Assembly (NCBI GenBank): GCA_964642725.1
Contig: CAZXQG010000016.1
Location: 1-64,000, forward strand
DNA: 64,000 nt
Direction: 5' to 3'
Source: JAGVPT01 sp964642725
GTDB lineage: Bacteria; Bacteroidota; Ignavibacteria; UBA10030; UBA8401
The stretch's first letter is position 1, and every line of letters starts with the position of its first letter. The position numbers and the translations under genes are program-made. Under the pieces are notes generated by a model that had not been told where the DNA came from, ran no database searches, and saw nothing but the letters and a program-made list of their open reading frames with translations. This document shows, in pieces, positions 7,602-15,919 of the stretch.

Positions 7602-9341
7602 TTGACCACGACTCCGCAAAATATCGCCCAGAATGTTCCGTCGGGACCTCCCGATAAAGCAGCGGCCAAGCAATGCCTTTTGGCCGCCGATCGTTTTTTG
7701 AAGGAGTCTCGTTTTCAAGACGCACGCACGGAAATAGAAAAGGCGAAGAAGTTGGACCCGGCGAATGTCTATGTTGTCGCATTCTTAGACCGCATTAACT
7801 ATTTTGAAGCTCAGAAAAAGAAGGAGCCAACTCCTGCCGTAGTGGCGGATCCTGTTCCCCCTCCACCAGTTGTCGCACCTCCTGCTGTTACACCACAGCA
7901 CGTTGCAGCGCCGCATGCAGTTGCTCCACCGCATGTTACGACGCCACCTGTTGCAGCGCCATCGCACGTTGCTGCGCATCCTGCAGTTGCTCCGCCGCAT
8001 GTTACGACGCCACCGCGCGTAACTACGCCACCTGTTGCAGCGCCGCCGCGCGTTACTACGCCACCTGTAGTTGCTACGCCACCTGTAGTTGCTACGCCGC
8101 CAGTTGCAGCGCCACCAGTTGCAGCGCCGCCGCACGTTGCTGTGCCTCCTGTAGTTGCTACGCCACATGCTGTAGCGCCGCCCCGTATAGCTACGCCACC
8201 TGCGGTTGCTCCAACACGCGTTGCGACACCTCCGGTAGCTGCGCCGTCGCGTGTCGCCAAACCGCCCGTAATTGTTCCGCCGGCTGCCGCAATGCCGGCA
8301 GTTGTTCCTCCTCGACCTCCGGCGCAGCCGTCCCCTGCTAAGCCGAAACCTGTTGTAGCACCGCCGACTTCTCCTAAACCGGCGGCTCAGCCGCTTTCAT
8401 CCGCGCCACCACCTGAGCCCGAGGTTATTCCTCCTGTAATTCCTCCACCGGCAGTAACTCCACCTCCCGCAAAGCCAAAGGAAGTTTCGCCGGAGCCTAT
8501 GCCGTCGCCGGCAGAACAGAGAGCGATGGAGGCAACATTGGAAGAAATGAAACGCCAAATTCAAATGCTCTCTCATTCACTGGAGCAGGAAAAAAAGGCG
8601 CGCGAGGAGATGACCAATCAACAACTGGATGCCAATGTGAGGCAGCTGCGCCATTCGATGGAAAAAGCGTGGCTGAACGGCGCGCCCAGCGATCCAGAAG
8701 TTGAGGAACTTCATAAACTTTCTTTGTCCCTATCGATTCCCGAAAATGTGGAACAATCGCTGCGGCGGGAAGTGAAGTTAAAGATGTACAGCAACGCGGT
8801 GAAAGAGGTGATTGCGAAACGGCAGCTCCTGCGGAGTTCTTCGTCGACGTTCGAATGGCTTCGTAAAGTTTATCAAGTGACGATGGAAGAGTACCTTGAA
8901 TATGAAACCAAGTTTCTCCTTGACCTCGTTGCCGACCAGTACAAAGGAACGGTTCTGTACGTTTCGCCGAGCGTAAAGGCAAAAGACGAATTGATCCCCC
9001 GCCTCAAGGCCGCGGGGTACGCTGTGGTGTTGTCCGTATCGCCGGAAGAAGCTCTGGAGAAAATCGAAAAAGTCAACCCCAATCTCATTTTATGCCATAC
9101 TGAATTTTCTCCAGGCAGTCTAAGCGGAATAAAATTTTTGCATTTGCTGCGCGCAACAGTAAAATTTAATTTTATTCCTTTTATCCTTTTATGCCAAGAA
9201 TCTGAAGTCGCTCAGCTGCAATCGTCTGAGCTTCGCCATCATGAAGGATTTTTAAAAAAACCAGTGGATGTGGATGAACTTATGATAACCATGAACGAGA
9301 AGTTGGCTCACTTCCGCGATTATGTCTCATCGCTGAGTTGA
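7602..9341 (+). CDS. Proline-rich tether protein with TPR-like N terminus and pseudo-receiver
   Basis: The 579-residue protein starts with a TPR-like helical pair (residues 20-70, ending KKLDPANVYVVAFLDRI), then about 220 residues of degenerate Pro/Val/Ala/His/Thr repeats of the form VA(A/T)PP(x)V, a short coiled coil near 305-345, a helical region and a C-terminal receiver-like fold (about 445-579). The receiver lacks the acidic pair (LYVSPS) and the phospho-Asp (LILCHTEFS), but keeps the FLKKPVD lysine, so it is probably unphosphorylatable. The only possible start is TTG 7602, because an in-frame stop lies five codons upstream; its ribosome site is poor. It leads a block of two-component genes and may act as a scaffold (inference). 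Confidence 0.75.
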   Translation: MTTTPQNIAQNVPSGPPDKAAAKQCLLAADRFLKESRFQDARTEIEKAKKLDPANVYVVAFLDRINYFEAQKKKEPTPAVVADPVPPPPVVAPPAVTPQHVAAPHAVAPPHVTTPPVAAPSHVAAHPAVAPPHVTTPPRVTTPPVAAPPRVTTPPVVATPPVVATPPVAAPPVAAPPHVAVPPVVATPHAVAPPRIATPPAVAPTRVATPPVAAPSRVAKPPVIVPPAAAMPAVVPPRPPAQPSPAKPKPVVAPPTSPKPAAQPLSSAPPPEPEVIPPVIPPPAVTPPPAKPKEVSPEPMPSPAEQRAMEATLEEMKRQIQMLSHSLEQEKKAREEMTNQQLDANVRQLRHSMEKAWLNGAPSDPEVEELHKLSLSLSIPENVEQSLRREVKLKMYSNAVKEVIAKRQLLRSSSSTFEWLRKVYQVTMEEYLEYETKFLLDLVADQYKGTVLYVSPSVKAKDELIPRLKAAGYAVVLSVSPEEALEKIEKVNPNLILCHTEFSPGSLSGIKFLHLLRATVKFNFIPFILLCQESEVAQLQSSELRHHEGFLKKPVDVDELMITMNEKLAHFRDYVSSLS

Positions 9342-9371
9342 GTACTTCTGAACATTGAAAGGGATGTGAAT

Positions 9372-9746
9372 ATGAGTAAAAAGATTTTGTTGGCAGAGGA
9401 TGATGAGGACAATCGTGATTTGGTGTCGTTTGTTTTGCAGCGCAGCCGTCTCGGCGCAGAACTCATTGTTGCCGAAAACGGGCAGGAAGCCGTCGACAAA
9501 GCGATCGAACACCTGCCAAGCCTTATTTTAATGGACATGCAGATGCCCGTGATGGACGGCTGGACCGCGATTCCTATCCTTAAAGGAGATAAACGGACGA
9601 AGCATATCCCCATCATTGCCTTCACTGCCCAGGCTAAACCCGAAGATAAAGTGCGCACGCTCGAAATTGGATGCGCCGAACACTATTCAAAGCCGATGGA
9701 CCCTGAAGAGCTTATCACGCTCGTCAGAAAATATCTTGCGGACTAG
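9372..9746 (+). CDS. Single-domain response regulator (CheY-like receiver)
   Basis: The 124-residue product is one receiver domain and nothing more. It keeps the acidic triad start LLAEDDEDN, the phospho-acceptor Asp in LILMDMQMPVMDGW, the Thr in FTAQAK and the Lys in YSKPMDPEEL. AAAGGGA sits eight bases before ATG 9372; a GTG two codons earlier is a weaker choice. With no output domain it probably relays phosphate or binds a partner, for example one of the neighbouring kinases. Confidence 0.93.
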   Translation: MSKKILLAEDDEDNRDLVSFVLQRSRLGAELIVAENGQEAVDKAIEHLPSLILMDMQMPVMDGWTAIPILKGDKRTKHIPIIAFTAQAKPEDKVRTLEIGCAEHYSKPMDPEELITLVRKYLAD

Positions 9747-9821
9747 ATCATGGAGCCTAATGGTAGAATTGTCTACCAAAAGAGCCCAACGAGCTGTATT
9801 CCAAAAAAGCCGGAGTAGAAC

Positions 9822-12710
9822 ATGCTGAAGAAATTATACTGGAGAGTATTGGCGAATTTTGCTTTTCTGCTGATTATCTTGACAGCGATGACGCTTCTGA
9901 CTCTGTACCTTCTTGCCGAGATAGAAAAGAATTTCAGCTCTACATCGAGGGAGATTAGAACCCTTACATATGTCGAGAACGTACGCCACGTCCTGGCCGA
10001 CGCACCGGATGAGGCGAACCTCTATCTCCTCACCGGAGACGAATCTGCAAAAGCATCCTATGAAAATGCGATCAAGGAATTCGATGATGCTATGTCCGTG
10101 GTGGACAACAGTGCAACCGACAGCCTTCTCACGACCTCGTTCCATAAAGTAAAAGCGCTCACCTACAAATGGATCGGGGAGATCGGGGACAAGAAAATCA
10201 AGTTAGGGACCGAGCGTAAGGGAGGCACAAATATCGACGAAGAAGCCGCTTCGCTGGGAAGCGAGGAAGTGAAGGCACGATATTTGAACCAGGCCAGATC
10301 ACTTGTGAGCGACATGTCAAAGCAGCTCTCCTTGTCCCAACAATACAGCCTGGACCGTGCGACCAGCCTCGGAAAAGACCTTGCAACGTTCATCGGTTTA
10401 GTCAATATTCTGCTGGCGGTCTTCGCAGTTGCTCTCGGGTTCGTGTTGACGCGTTCAATCACGAATCCCGTACGCATATTGAAAGAGGGGACTCAGAATA
10501 TTATGGCGGGGAAGTTCGACCCGATAAACCTTAATCGTTCCGATGAACTGGGGCAGCTCGCGGCGGATTTCAATAAAATGTCGACGATGCTCGGAAATAA
10601 TTATACGCGGCTGAACGCCTACTCCGAGCTTGTTACGGCATTGAATGCCTATGCCGATATCAATACCATCCAGCACCGAAGTCTGCAGTTGTTGTGTCAC
10701 CATGCGAAGGCAACGGTTGGCGCGTTGTATTTGATGAACGAAGAAAAAAATATTCTCGAATTATCGGCAGGCTACGCATTGAAAGAGAAGGGAGTGGACG
10801 TAAAGACCTTTGCAATGGGCGAGGGAATTCCCGGTCAATGTGCCGCCGAACAGCGCGTGCTTGAAGTCAAGAACATTCCCATCCTCTCCGGTTTTTCCGT
10901 CGACACAGGACTTGTTGAAGTGGCGCCGTACTCGGTGCTCGCGGTTCCGATTCTGTTCCAGGATAAAGTAATGGGTGTGCTGCTTCTCGGGTCGATGAAC
11001 CGTTTCGACGACTTGCAAAAGGAGATTATCAACAATTCAGTTCCGCAGCTTGGCGTTGCGATCACGAACGCAAGGAATTTTGAAGCGTCCCAAACGCTGA
11101 CGCGTGAGGTCGCACGGAAAAATGAAGAATTGAATTCGAAACACATGGAGCTTGAAAAGGCATACCGGGTAAAGTCGGATTTTCTTGCCAGCATGTCTCA
11201 CGAACTCCGCACGCCACTGAATTCGATTATCGGTTTCAGCTCGGTTTTGCTCGGCCCCAACGGCGACCCGCTGACAGCCGACCAGAATATGGCGCTGGAA
11301 AAAGTTTTGCGGAACGGGAAACATCTGCTCCAGCTCATCAATGATATTCTTGACTTCTCGAAACTCGAATCGGGCCGGATGTCCGTCAACGTCGAAGTGG
11401 ATGATGTCCCCAACGTTGTCGCTAATTCCGTGATGGCCGTCGAAGGATTGCTGAAAGCCAAAGATATCGCATTGAAACAAAATATCGGGTCAAATCTCCG
11501 GACGCTGCAAACGGACTCCTTGAAAGTAAGACAGATTCTGGTCAACTTGCTCAGCAATGCGGCAAAGTTCACCGAGAAGGGGGAGATTGTCATCACGGTG
11601 GTGCAAAAGAACGGAATGGTGTCGTTTGCAGTGAAAGATTCCGGCATCGGCATCGAGCCGAAGAACTTCAGCAAAGTCTTCGAAGAGTTTCAGCAGATCG
11701 ACAACAGCAACACCCGAAAGTATAAAGGAACCGGTTTAGGACTGCCGATCTCGCGCCGTCTTGCGCTCATCCTCGGCGGCGACCTCACGGTCGACAGCGA
11801 ATTCGGCAAGGGTTCGACGTTCACCCTTACCATCCCTTCGGTGTTTCCCGAAGAGTTGCGGGAAAAATTGGAGAAGCCTGCTCCTCCTATCCATTCTAAA
11901 CCGGTTGCGCCAGCGCCGGTACTTCCGCAAACCGCGGCCCAGCCGGATTCACCGCAACCGTCGAAGGCAGCCGTAGGAACGGGCACCCGTGTTCTTTGTA
12001 TAGACGATGATCCCGACGTTATTGAAATCCTTACAAAGTATCTTGTGCCCGAAGGATATTCGGTTGTCGGCGCAAATTCGGGAGACGAGGGCATCAAGCT
12101 CGCGCTCGAGCATCCGCCGGCGCTCATCACTCTTGATATCATGATGCCGCAGAAAGACGGCTGGCAGGTGCTTCGTGAACTGAAAGCAAACAGCGCATTG
12201 AAAGACATACCGGTCATCATCCATTCGATTATCGACAACAAACCGCTGGCGATCTCGCTTGGTGCTATCGATGTGATTGCCAAACCGGCGGAGCCGAAAC
12301 GGCTTCTGTCTCTCGTTCAACGGGCATCTGGGACAGGAGATCGGTTTGTGTTAGTTGTTGATGACAGCGAAGATTTTTCGCTTGCGGTGAAGCGACTGCT
12401 CGAAGAAGATGGGTTCAAAGTTGAAGTTGCAAATACCGGGGCGAAGGCTTTCGAAATCCTTGGGAAGTCTACGCCGTCAATGATTTTTCTCGACCTCGTC
12501 ATGCCTCAGATGGACGGCTACGACGTTATCCAGCGGCTGCAGCGCGACGAAACATGGAAAAAAATTCCCGTTGTTGTTCTTTCGAACAAGGAATTGACGA
12601 CAGAGGAATGGGAAAAATTAAACGCGTACGCGAAAGACTTCGTGAAAAAAGCAGAATTTACGCAGGGGACTCTTTCGAACACTATAAAACAAATTCTGCG
12701 CAAGACATAA
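9822..12710 (+). CDS. Membrane hybrid histidine kinase: HAMP-GAF-HisKA-HATPase-REC-REC
   Basis: The 962-residue protein has a first membrane helix (about 12-33), an extracytoplasmic helical sensor region, a second helix (about 190-212), HAMP (about 213-262), GAF (about 280-425), a dimerisation domain with phospho-His460 in MSHELRTPL, an ATPase domain with N box (NLLSNAAKF), G1 (DSGIGI) and G2 (GTGLGL), then two receivers with phospho-acceptors D772 and D891. Both receivers keep their acidic pairs; REC1 ends KPAEPKRLL. GGAG lies six bases before ATG 9822. A proline-rich linker joins the kinase to REC1. It is the only membrane sensor in this signalling block. Confidence 0.93.
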   Translation: MLKKLYWRVLANFAFLLIILTAMTLLTLYLLAEIEKNFSSTSREIRTLTYVENVRHVLADAPDEANLYLLTGDESAKASYENAIKEFDDAMSVVDNSATDSLLTTSFHKVKALTYKWIGEIGDKKIKLGTERKGGTNIDEEAASLGSEEVKARYLNQARSLVSDMSKQLSLSQQYSLDRATSLGKDLATFIGLVNILLAVFAVALGFVLTRSITNPVRILKEGTQNIMAGKFDPINLNRSDELGQLAADFNKMSTMLGNNYTRLNAYSELVTALNAYADINTIQHRSLQLLCHHAKATVGALYLMNEEKNILELSAGYALKEKGVDVKTFAMGEGIPGQCAAEQRVLEVKNIPILSGFSVDTGLVEVAPYSVLAVPILFQDKVMGVLLLGSMNRFDDLQKEIINNSVPQLGVAITNARNFEASQTLTREVARKNEELNSKHMELEKAYRVKSDFLASMSHELRTPLNSIIGFSSVLLGPNGDPLTADQNMALEKVLRNGKHLLQLINDILDFSKLESGRMSVNVEVDDVPNVVANSVMAVEGLLKAKDIALKQNIGSNLRTLQTDSLKVRQILVNLLSNAAKFTEKGEIVITVVQKNGMVSFAVKDSGIGIEPKNFSKVFEEFQQIDNSNTRKYKGTGLGLPISRRLALILGGDLTVDSEFGKGSTFTLTIPSVFPEELREKLEKPAPPIHSKPVAPAPVLPQTAAQPDSPQPSKAAVGTGTRVLCIDDDPDVIEILTKYLVPEGYSVVGANSGDEGIKLALEHPPALITLDIMMPQKDGWQVLRELKANSALKDIPVIIHSIIDNKPLAISLGAIDVIAKPAEPKRLLSLVQRASGTGDRFVLVVDDSEDFSLAVKRLLEEDGFKVEVANTGAKAFEILGKSTPSMIFLDLVMPQMDGYDVIQRLQRDETWKKIPVVVLSNKELTTEEWEKLNAYAKDFVKKAEFTQGTLSNTIKQILRKT

Positions 12711-12736
12711 CGGCACTACTCTGAAAGGGAGAGACA

Positions 12737-13858
12737 ATGGAATATCCAGAACCGACGCTATTAGTAGTTGATGATACTGAAGACAATCTAGACCTCTTGG
12801 AATTTGCTCTAAAGCGGAAGCCGATCAAGATGCTTCGCGCCTCGAGCGGCCGTCAATGTTTAACGATCGCCCAGGAAAAGAATCCTGACGTGATCCTTCT
12901 TGACATTCAAATGCCCGAAATGGACGGATTTGAAACGCTGATGCATTTGCGGGCCAACCCGGTCACGGCAAAAATTCCAGTCATTTTTCTTACTGCCCAG
13001 CGGAAAGATGCGAGCAGCATTGAACAGGGGCTGGAACTCGGCGCAGACGAATATTTGACGAAGCCGATCGATACCGAAGAACTGCTCGTGCGGACAAAAA
13101 TGCTTGTGCGTTTGAAACGGGCGGAATCGGAGCTTGAGCGGACGAAAGCCGACTTTATGGCGATGCTCGTTCACGATTTGCGAAGCCCGTTGAACGGCAT
13201 CAAGAGCGTGATTGATTTCTACCGGGAGATCCGGGACCAAGACAAGCAGTTTTCAACGGAACAACTGAGTTTACTCGACACCGCCGGCGATTCGGCACGG
13301 CGGATGCTTGAGTTGATCAACGATATTCTCGACCTCTCCAAATTTGAAGCCGGCAACATGACGCTGGACAAACAGAAGATAGCCCTTTCCATTATCCTCG
13401 ATACGGTTTGCCGCGAGACCGGCCTTCAATTCAAGCAGAAAAATATTTCCGTCATCAAACAGTACGGCGAAAAATTGCCCGAAGTTTTTGTCGATGCGGA
13501 GAAGATTGCGCAGGTTGCAATGAACCTCCTCAGCAATGCAATGAAGTTTACCAAAAGCGGCGGCTCGGTAACGATCGCAAGCTCGTTAGTCTCCGAATCT
13601 TCCGATGCCGCTTCCGAGTACAAAACTTTTGTCAAAGTGAGCGTGACCGATACCGGCATCGGAATTCCGGCAGAGGAAATTCCACTGCTCTTCGAGCGTT
13701 ACAAACAAGTGTCTACCGCAAAGAGGACAAGACAAAAAGGAACAGGGCTCGGCCTCTCGATCTGCAAGTTGATTGTTCAGTCCCACGGCGGGAAGATGAG
13801 TGTTGAAAGCGAAGTCGGCAAATACACGACGTTTCATTTCACGTTGCCGGTTGAATAG
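12737..13858 (+). CDS. Receiver-histidine kinase (REC-HisKA-HATPase)
   Basis: The 373-residue soluble protein has an N-terminal receiver with D56 in ILLDIQMPEMDGF, followed directly by a HisKA segment with His146 in MLVHDLRSPLNGI and a complete HATPase (N box NLLSNAMKF, G1 DTGIGI, G2 GTGLGLS). This order lets receiver phosphorylation control the kinase. GGGAGAG precedes ATG by three bases. It lies 26 bases after the hybrid kinase and 36 before a paralogue, so the three are probably cotranscribed. Confidence 0.92.
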   Translation: MEYPEPTLLVVDDTEDNLDLLEFALKRKPIKMLRASSGRQCLTIAQEKNPDVILLDIQMPEMDGFETLMHLRANPVTAKIPVIFLTAQRKDASSIEQGLELGADEYLTKPIDTEELLVRTKMLVRLKRAESELERTKADFMAMLVHDLRSPLNGIKSVIDFYREIRDQDKQFSTEQLSLLDTAGDSARRMLELINDILDLSKFEAGNMTLDKQKIALSIILDTVCRETGLQFKQKNISVIKQYGEKLPEVFVDAEKIAQVAMNLLSNAMKFTKSGGSVTIASSLVSESSDAASEYKTFVKVSVTDTGIGIPAEEIPLLFERYKQVSTAKRTRQKGTGLGLSICKLIVQSHGGKMSVESEVGKYTTFHFTLPVE

Positions 13859-13894
13859 ATAACATTATTCCTACAAAACCATGAGTGAACTCGT

Positions 13895-14989
13895 ATGAAA
13901 GATAGAATCCTTGTTGTAGATGACGAAGCCAGTCTTCAAATGACCCTCAAGCTCCGTCTTCAGGCGGCCGATTTCGAAGTCCAGGTGGCGGAGGACGGAG
14001 AGGAGGCCCTTGCAATTCTCAAGAAGGGGACGGTCGACCTTGTTCTCTTGGACATTAATATGCCCAAGATGGACGGCATTGAAACACTCGGCCACATTAC
14101 GAGGGAATATCCCTGGACAGAGATCATCATGCTGACAGGGTTCGCGGATTTTTCAACAGCGATCGAATGCCTCAAGAAGGGTGCAAAAGATTATCTGGTC
14201 AAGCCGATCGAGATGACTGAACTGATAACGCGCGTGAAAGCGACGCTCCGGGCGAAGACATCGGAGCGCGCATTTCGCGATTTGCAGCAACGGTACATGT
14301 CAACGTTTTTCCACGATTTGCTTGGACCTCTGACAACCGTCGATTCCACGGTGGAGCACCTCATCGAAGGGAAATCCGGCACGGTGTCGAAAGAACAAGC
14401 GTTGTTGCTTCGGTACGCCGGAGAGCTTACGGAGAAGATGACCCAGCGCGTCAAAGAGATGATTGACCTTTCCCAGTTTGAAGCAGGGCTGGTCGTCATC
14501 GACCGGAGGCCCGTCGACATCCCGATCTTTGCCGAAATGATGTGTGCCCGGTACGAGATTTTGGCAAAGGCAAAAGATATTAAACTGGTCAAAAAGATCG
14601 ACAAGGACCTGCCGGCCGTGAATTTCGATTTCGATAAAATTGCGCAGGTTTTCAACAACATCTTTGACAACGCCATCAAGTATTCGCTCCGTGAGGGATT
14701 CATTTCCGTTACCGTATCCAAAAAAGTGCAAGAGGAAATGGGGCTGAAGAAAGAGTTCATCGTTTTCTCGATAAAGGACAATGGCATAGGAATCCGGCCG
14801 GACGAACTTCCGCTTGTCTTCAACAAGTATAAAGAACAGCTTGCGACAAAACCCGCCGACCTGAAAACCACGGTGCTCGGACTTGCGATTTCACGGCACA
14901 TTGTCGAAGCGCATGGCGGCAAGATATGGGTCGATTCGGAGGTCGGCAAAGGGAGCACATTCAACTTTTCTCTGCCGGTGAACGCCTGA
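13895..14989 (+). CDS. Receiver-histidine kinase paralogue with degenerate G2 box
   Basis: The 364-residue protein repeats the REC-HisKA-HATPase plan of its neighbour. The receiver has DDEAS and D53 in VLLDINMPKMDGI. The H box is FFHDLLGPLTTV (His140), where the usual Arg of HDLRxP is Leu. The ATPase keeps the N box (FNNIFDNAIKYS) and G1 (DNGIGI), but the G2 box reads TTVLGLAIS where GTGLGLAIS is usual, so nucleotide lid binding may be weak. It may be a phosphatase, an inactive scaffold or a kinase of low activity (inference). No strong Shine-Dalgarno is visible. Confidence 0.88.
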   Translation: MKDRILVVDDEASLQMTLKLRLQAADFEVQVAEDGEEALAILKKGTVDLVLLDINMPKMDGIETLGHITREYPWTEIIMLTGFADFSTAIECLKKGAKDYLVKPIEMTELITRVKATLRAKTSERAFRDLQQRYMSTFFHDLLGPLTTVDSTVEHLIEGKSGTVSKEQALLLRYAGELTEKMTQRVKEMIDLSQFEAGLVVIDRRPVDIPIFAEMMCARYEILAKAKDIKLVKKIDKDLPAVNFDFDKIAQVFNNIFDNAIKYSLREGFISVTVSKKVQEEMGLKKEFIVFSIKDNGIGIRPDELPLVFNKYKEQLATKPADLKTTVLGLAISRHIVEAHGGKIWVDSEVGKGSTFNFSLPVNA

Positions 14990-15058
14990 TCGCTGAAGTG
15001 AATACAAAATTGTCTTTCATCATTGCATTCACACGTGTAGGGTCGTAGACAGGATTTC

Positions 15059-15778
15059 ATGAACCAGAAAGCAAATCCAGAAACTGTTCAGTTCAAATAT
15101 ACATTTGAGTTCGAAAACGGCGACGTTAAGGTTTTCGAGGTTTCGCTGGATGCTGCTACGCTGGAACTTGTCCAGGAAAAGGACATTCCGAAACCTGAAT
15201 GGACGAAGTTGAGCTTCTACCCGTGCGACCATTGTCCCCTTGCCCTTCAATCCGAATACTGTCCTGTTGCCGTCAACCTGTCCCAGATCGTCACAGAATT
15301 TAAAGATTCGGTGTCACACGAACGAACGCGTGTGACTGTCGAGACGCCCGAACGGACGTATATGAAAGACACTACTGTTCAGAAAGGGCTGAGCTCGATC
15401 ATCGGCATATACATGGTCACAAGCAGCTGTCCGGTGATGGACAAGCTCAGGCCGATGGTGAGATTTCATCTTCCGTTTGCAACTCCGACGGAAACGTTGT
15501 TCCGGACCGTCTCGACGTATCTGACAGGGCAGTTCTTAGTGATGAGGGACGGGAAGGAGCCCGACTGGAACATGGACAAACTCGTCGAGCTCTATAAATC
15601 CGTCTCGGCCGTAAACAAAGGAATGTCGCGCAGAATTTCAAACGCCTCTATCAAAGACGCAAACGTTAATGCTGTCATCATCCTTCATTCGTTCGGCGAT
15701 GCGGTTCCGTATTTTATCGAAAATGGGCTGGACGAGATCAAACACTTTTTCGATATTTACACGAAGGACAACCACTGA
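15059..15778 (+). CDS. Conserved cysteine-motif protein of unknown function
   Basis: The 239-residue protein starts with a beta-rich segment (FKYTFEFENGDVKVFEVSLD), followed by CDHCPL and YCPVAV, then TSSCPVMDKLRPMVRFHLPF and a helical C-terminal half. The clustered cysteines (CxxCPL...CPVA...CP) suggest metal binding or redox chemistry. I recall similar uncharacterised proteins, possibly DUF6901, but this is unverified. AGGA lies four bases before ATG 15059. It follows the kinase genes by about 70 bases and could be a reader or sensor for them (inference). Confidence 0.65.
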   Translation: MNQKANPETVQFKYTFEFENGDVKVFEVSLDAATLELVQEKDIPKPEWTKLSFYPCDHCPLALQSEYCPVAVNLSQIVTEFKDSVSHERTRVTVETPERTYMKDTTVQKGLSSIIGIYMVTSSCPVMDKLRPMVRFHLPFATPTETLFRTVSTYLTGQFLVMRDGKEPDWNMDKLVELYKSVSAVNKGMSRRISNASIKDANVNAVIILHSFGDAVPYFIENGLDEIKHFFDIYTKDNH

Positions 15779-15919
15779 GTACTGTGCAGAAAGATGCCGC
15801 GGACAAAACAGAGTGACCGGCCGGAATTGAAAAAGTAACGTGGCATCTGCATCCTTGGTTTCGTATATTTTCCCCCACCCGTTGCAACATAGCATTATCC
15901 ACTAACCGGAGCGTACTGA

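Noticed and set aside
7785..8260. Minus-strand open frames rich in Trp/Arg/Asn or Gly/Ala/Thr
   Set aside because: They are antisense of the proline-rich repeat tract of the 7602 gene; low complexity keeps all frames open.
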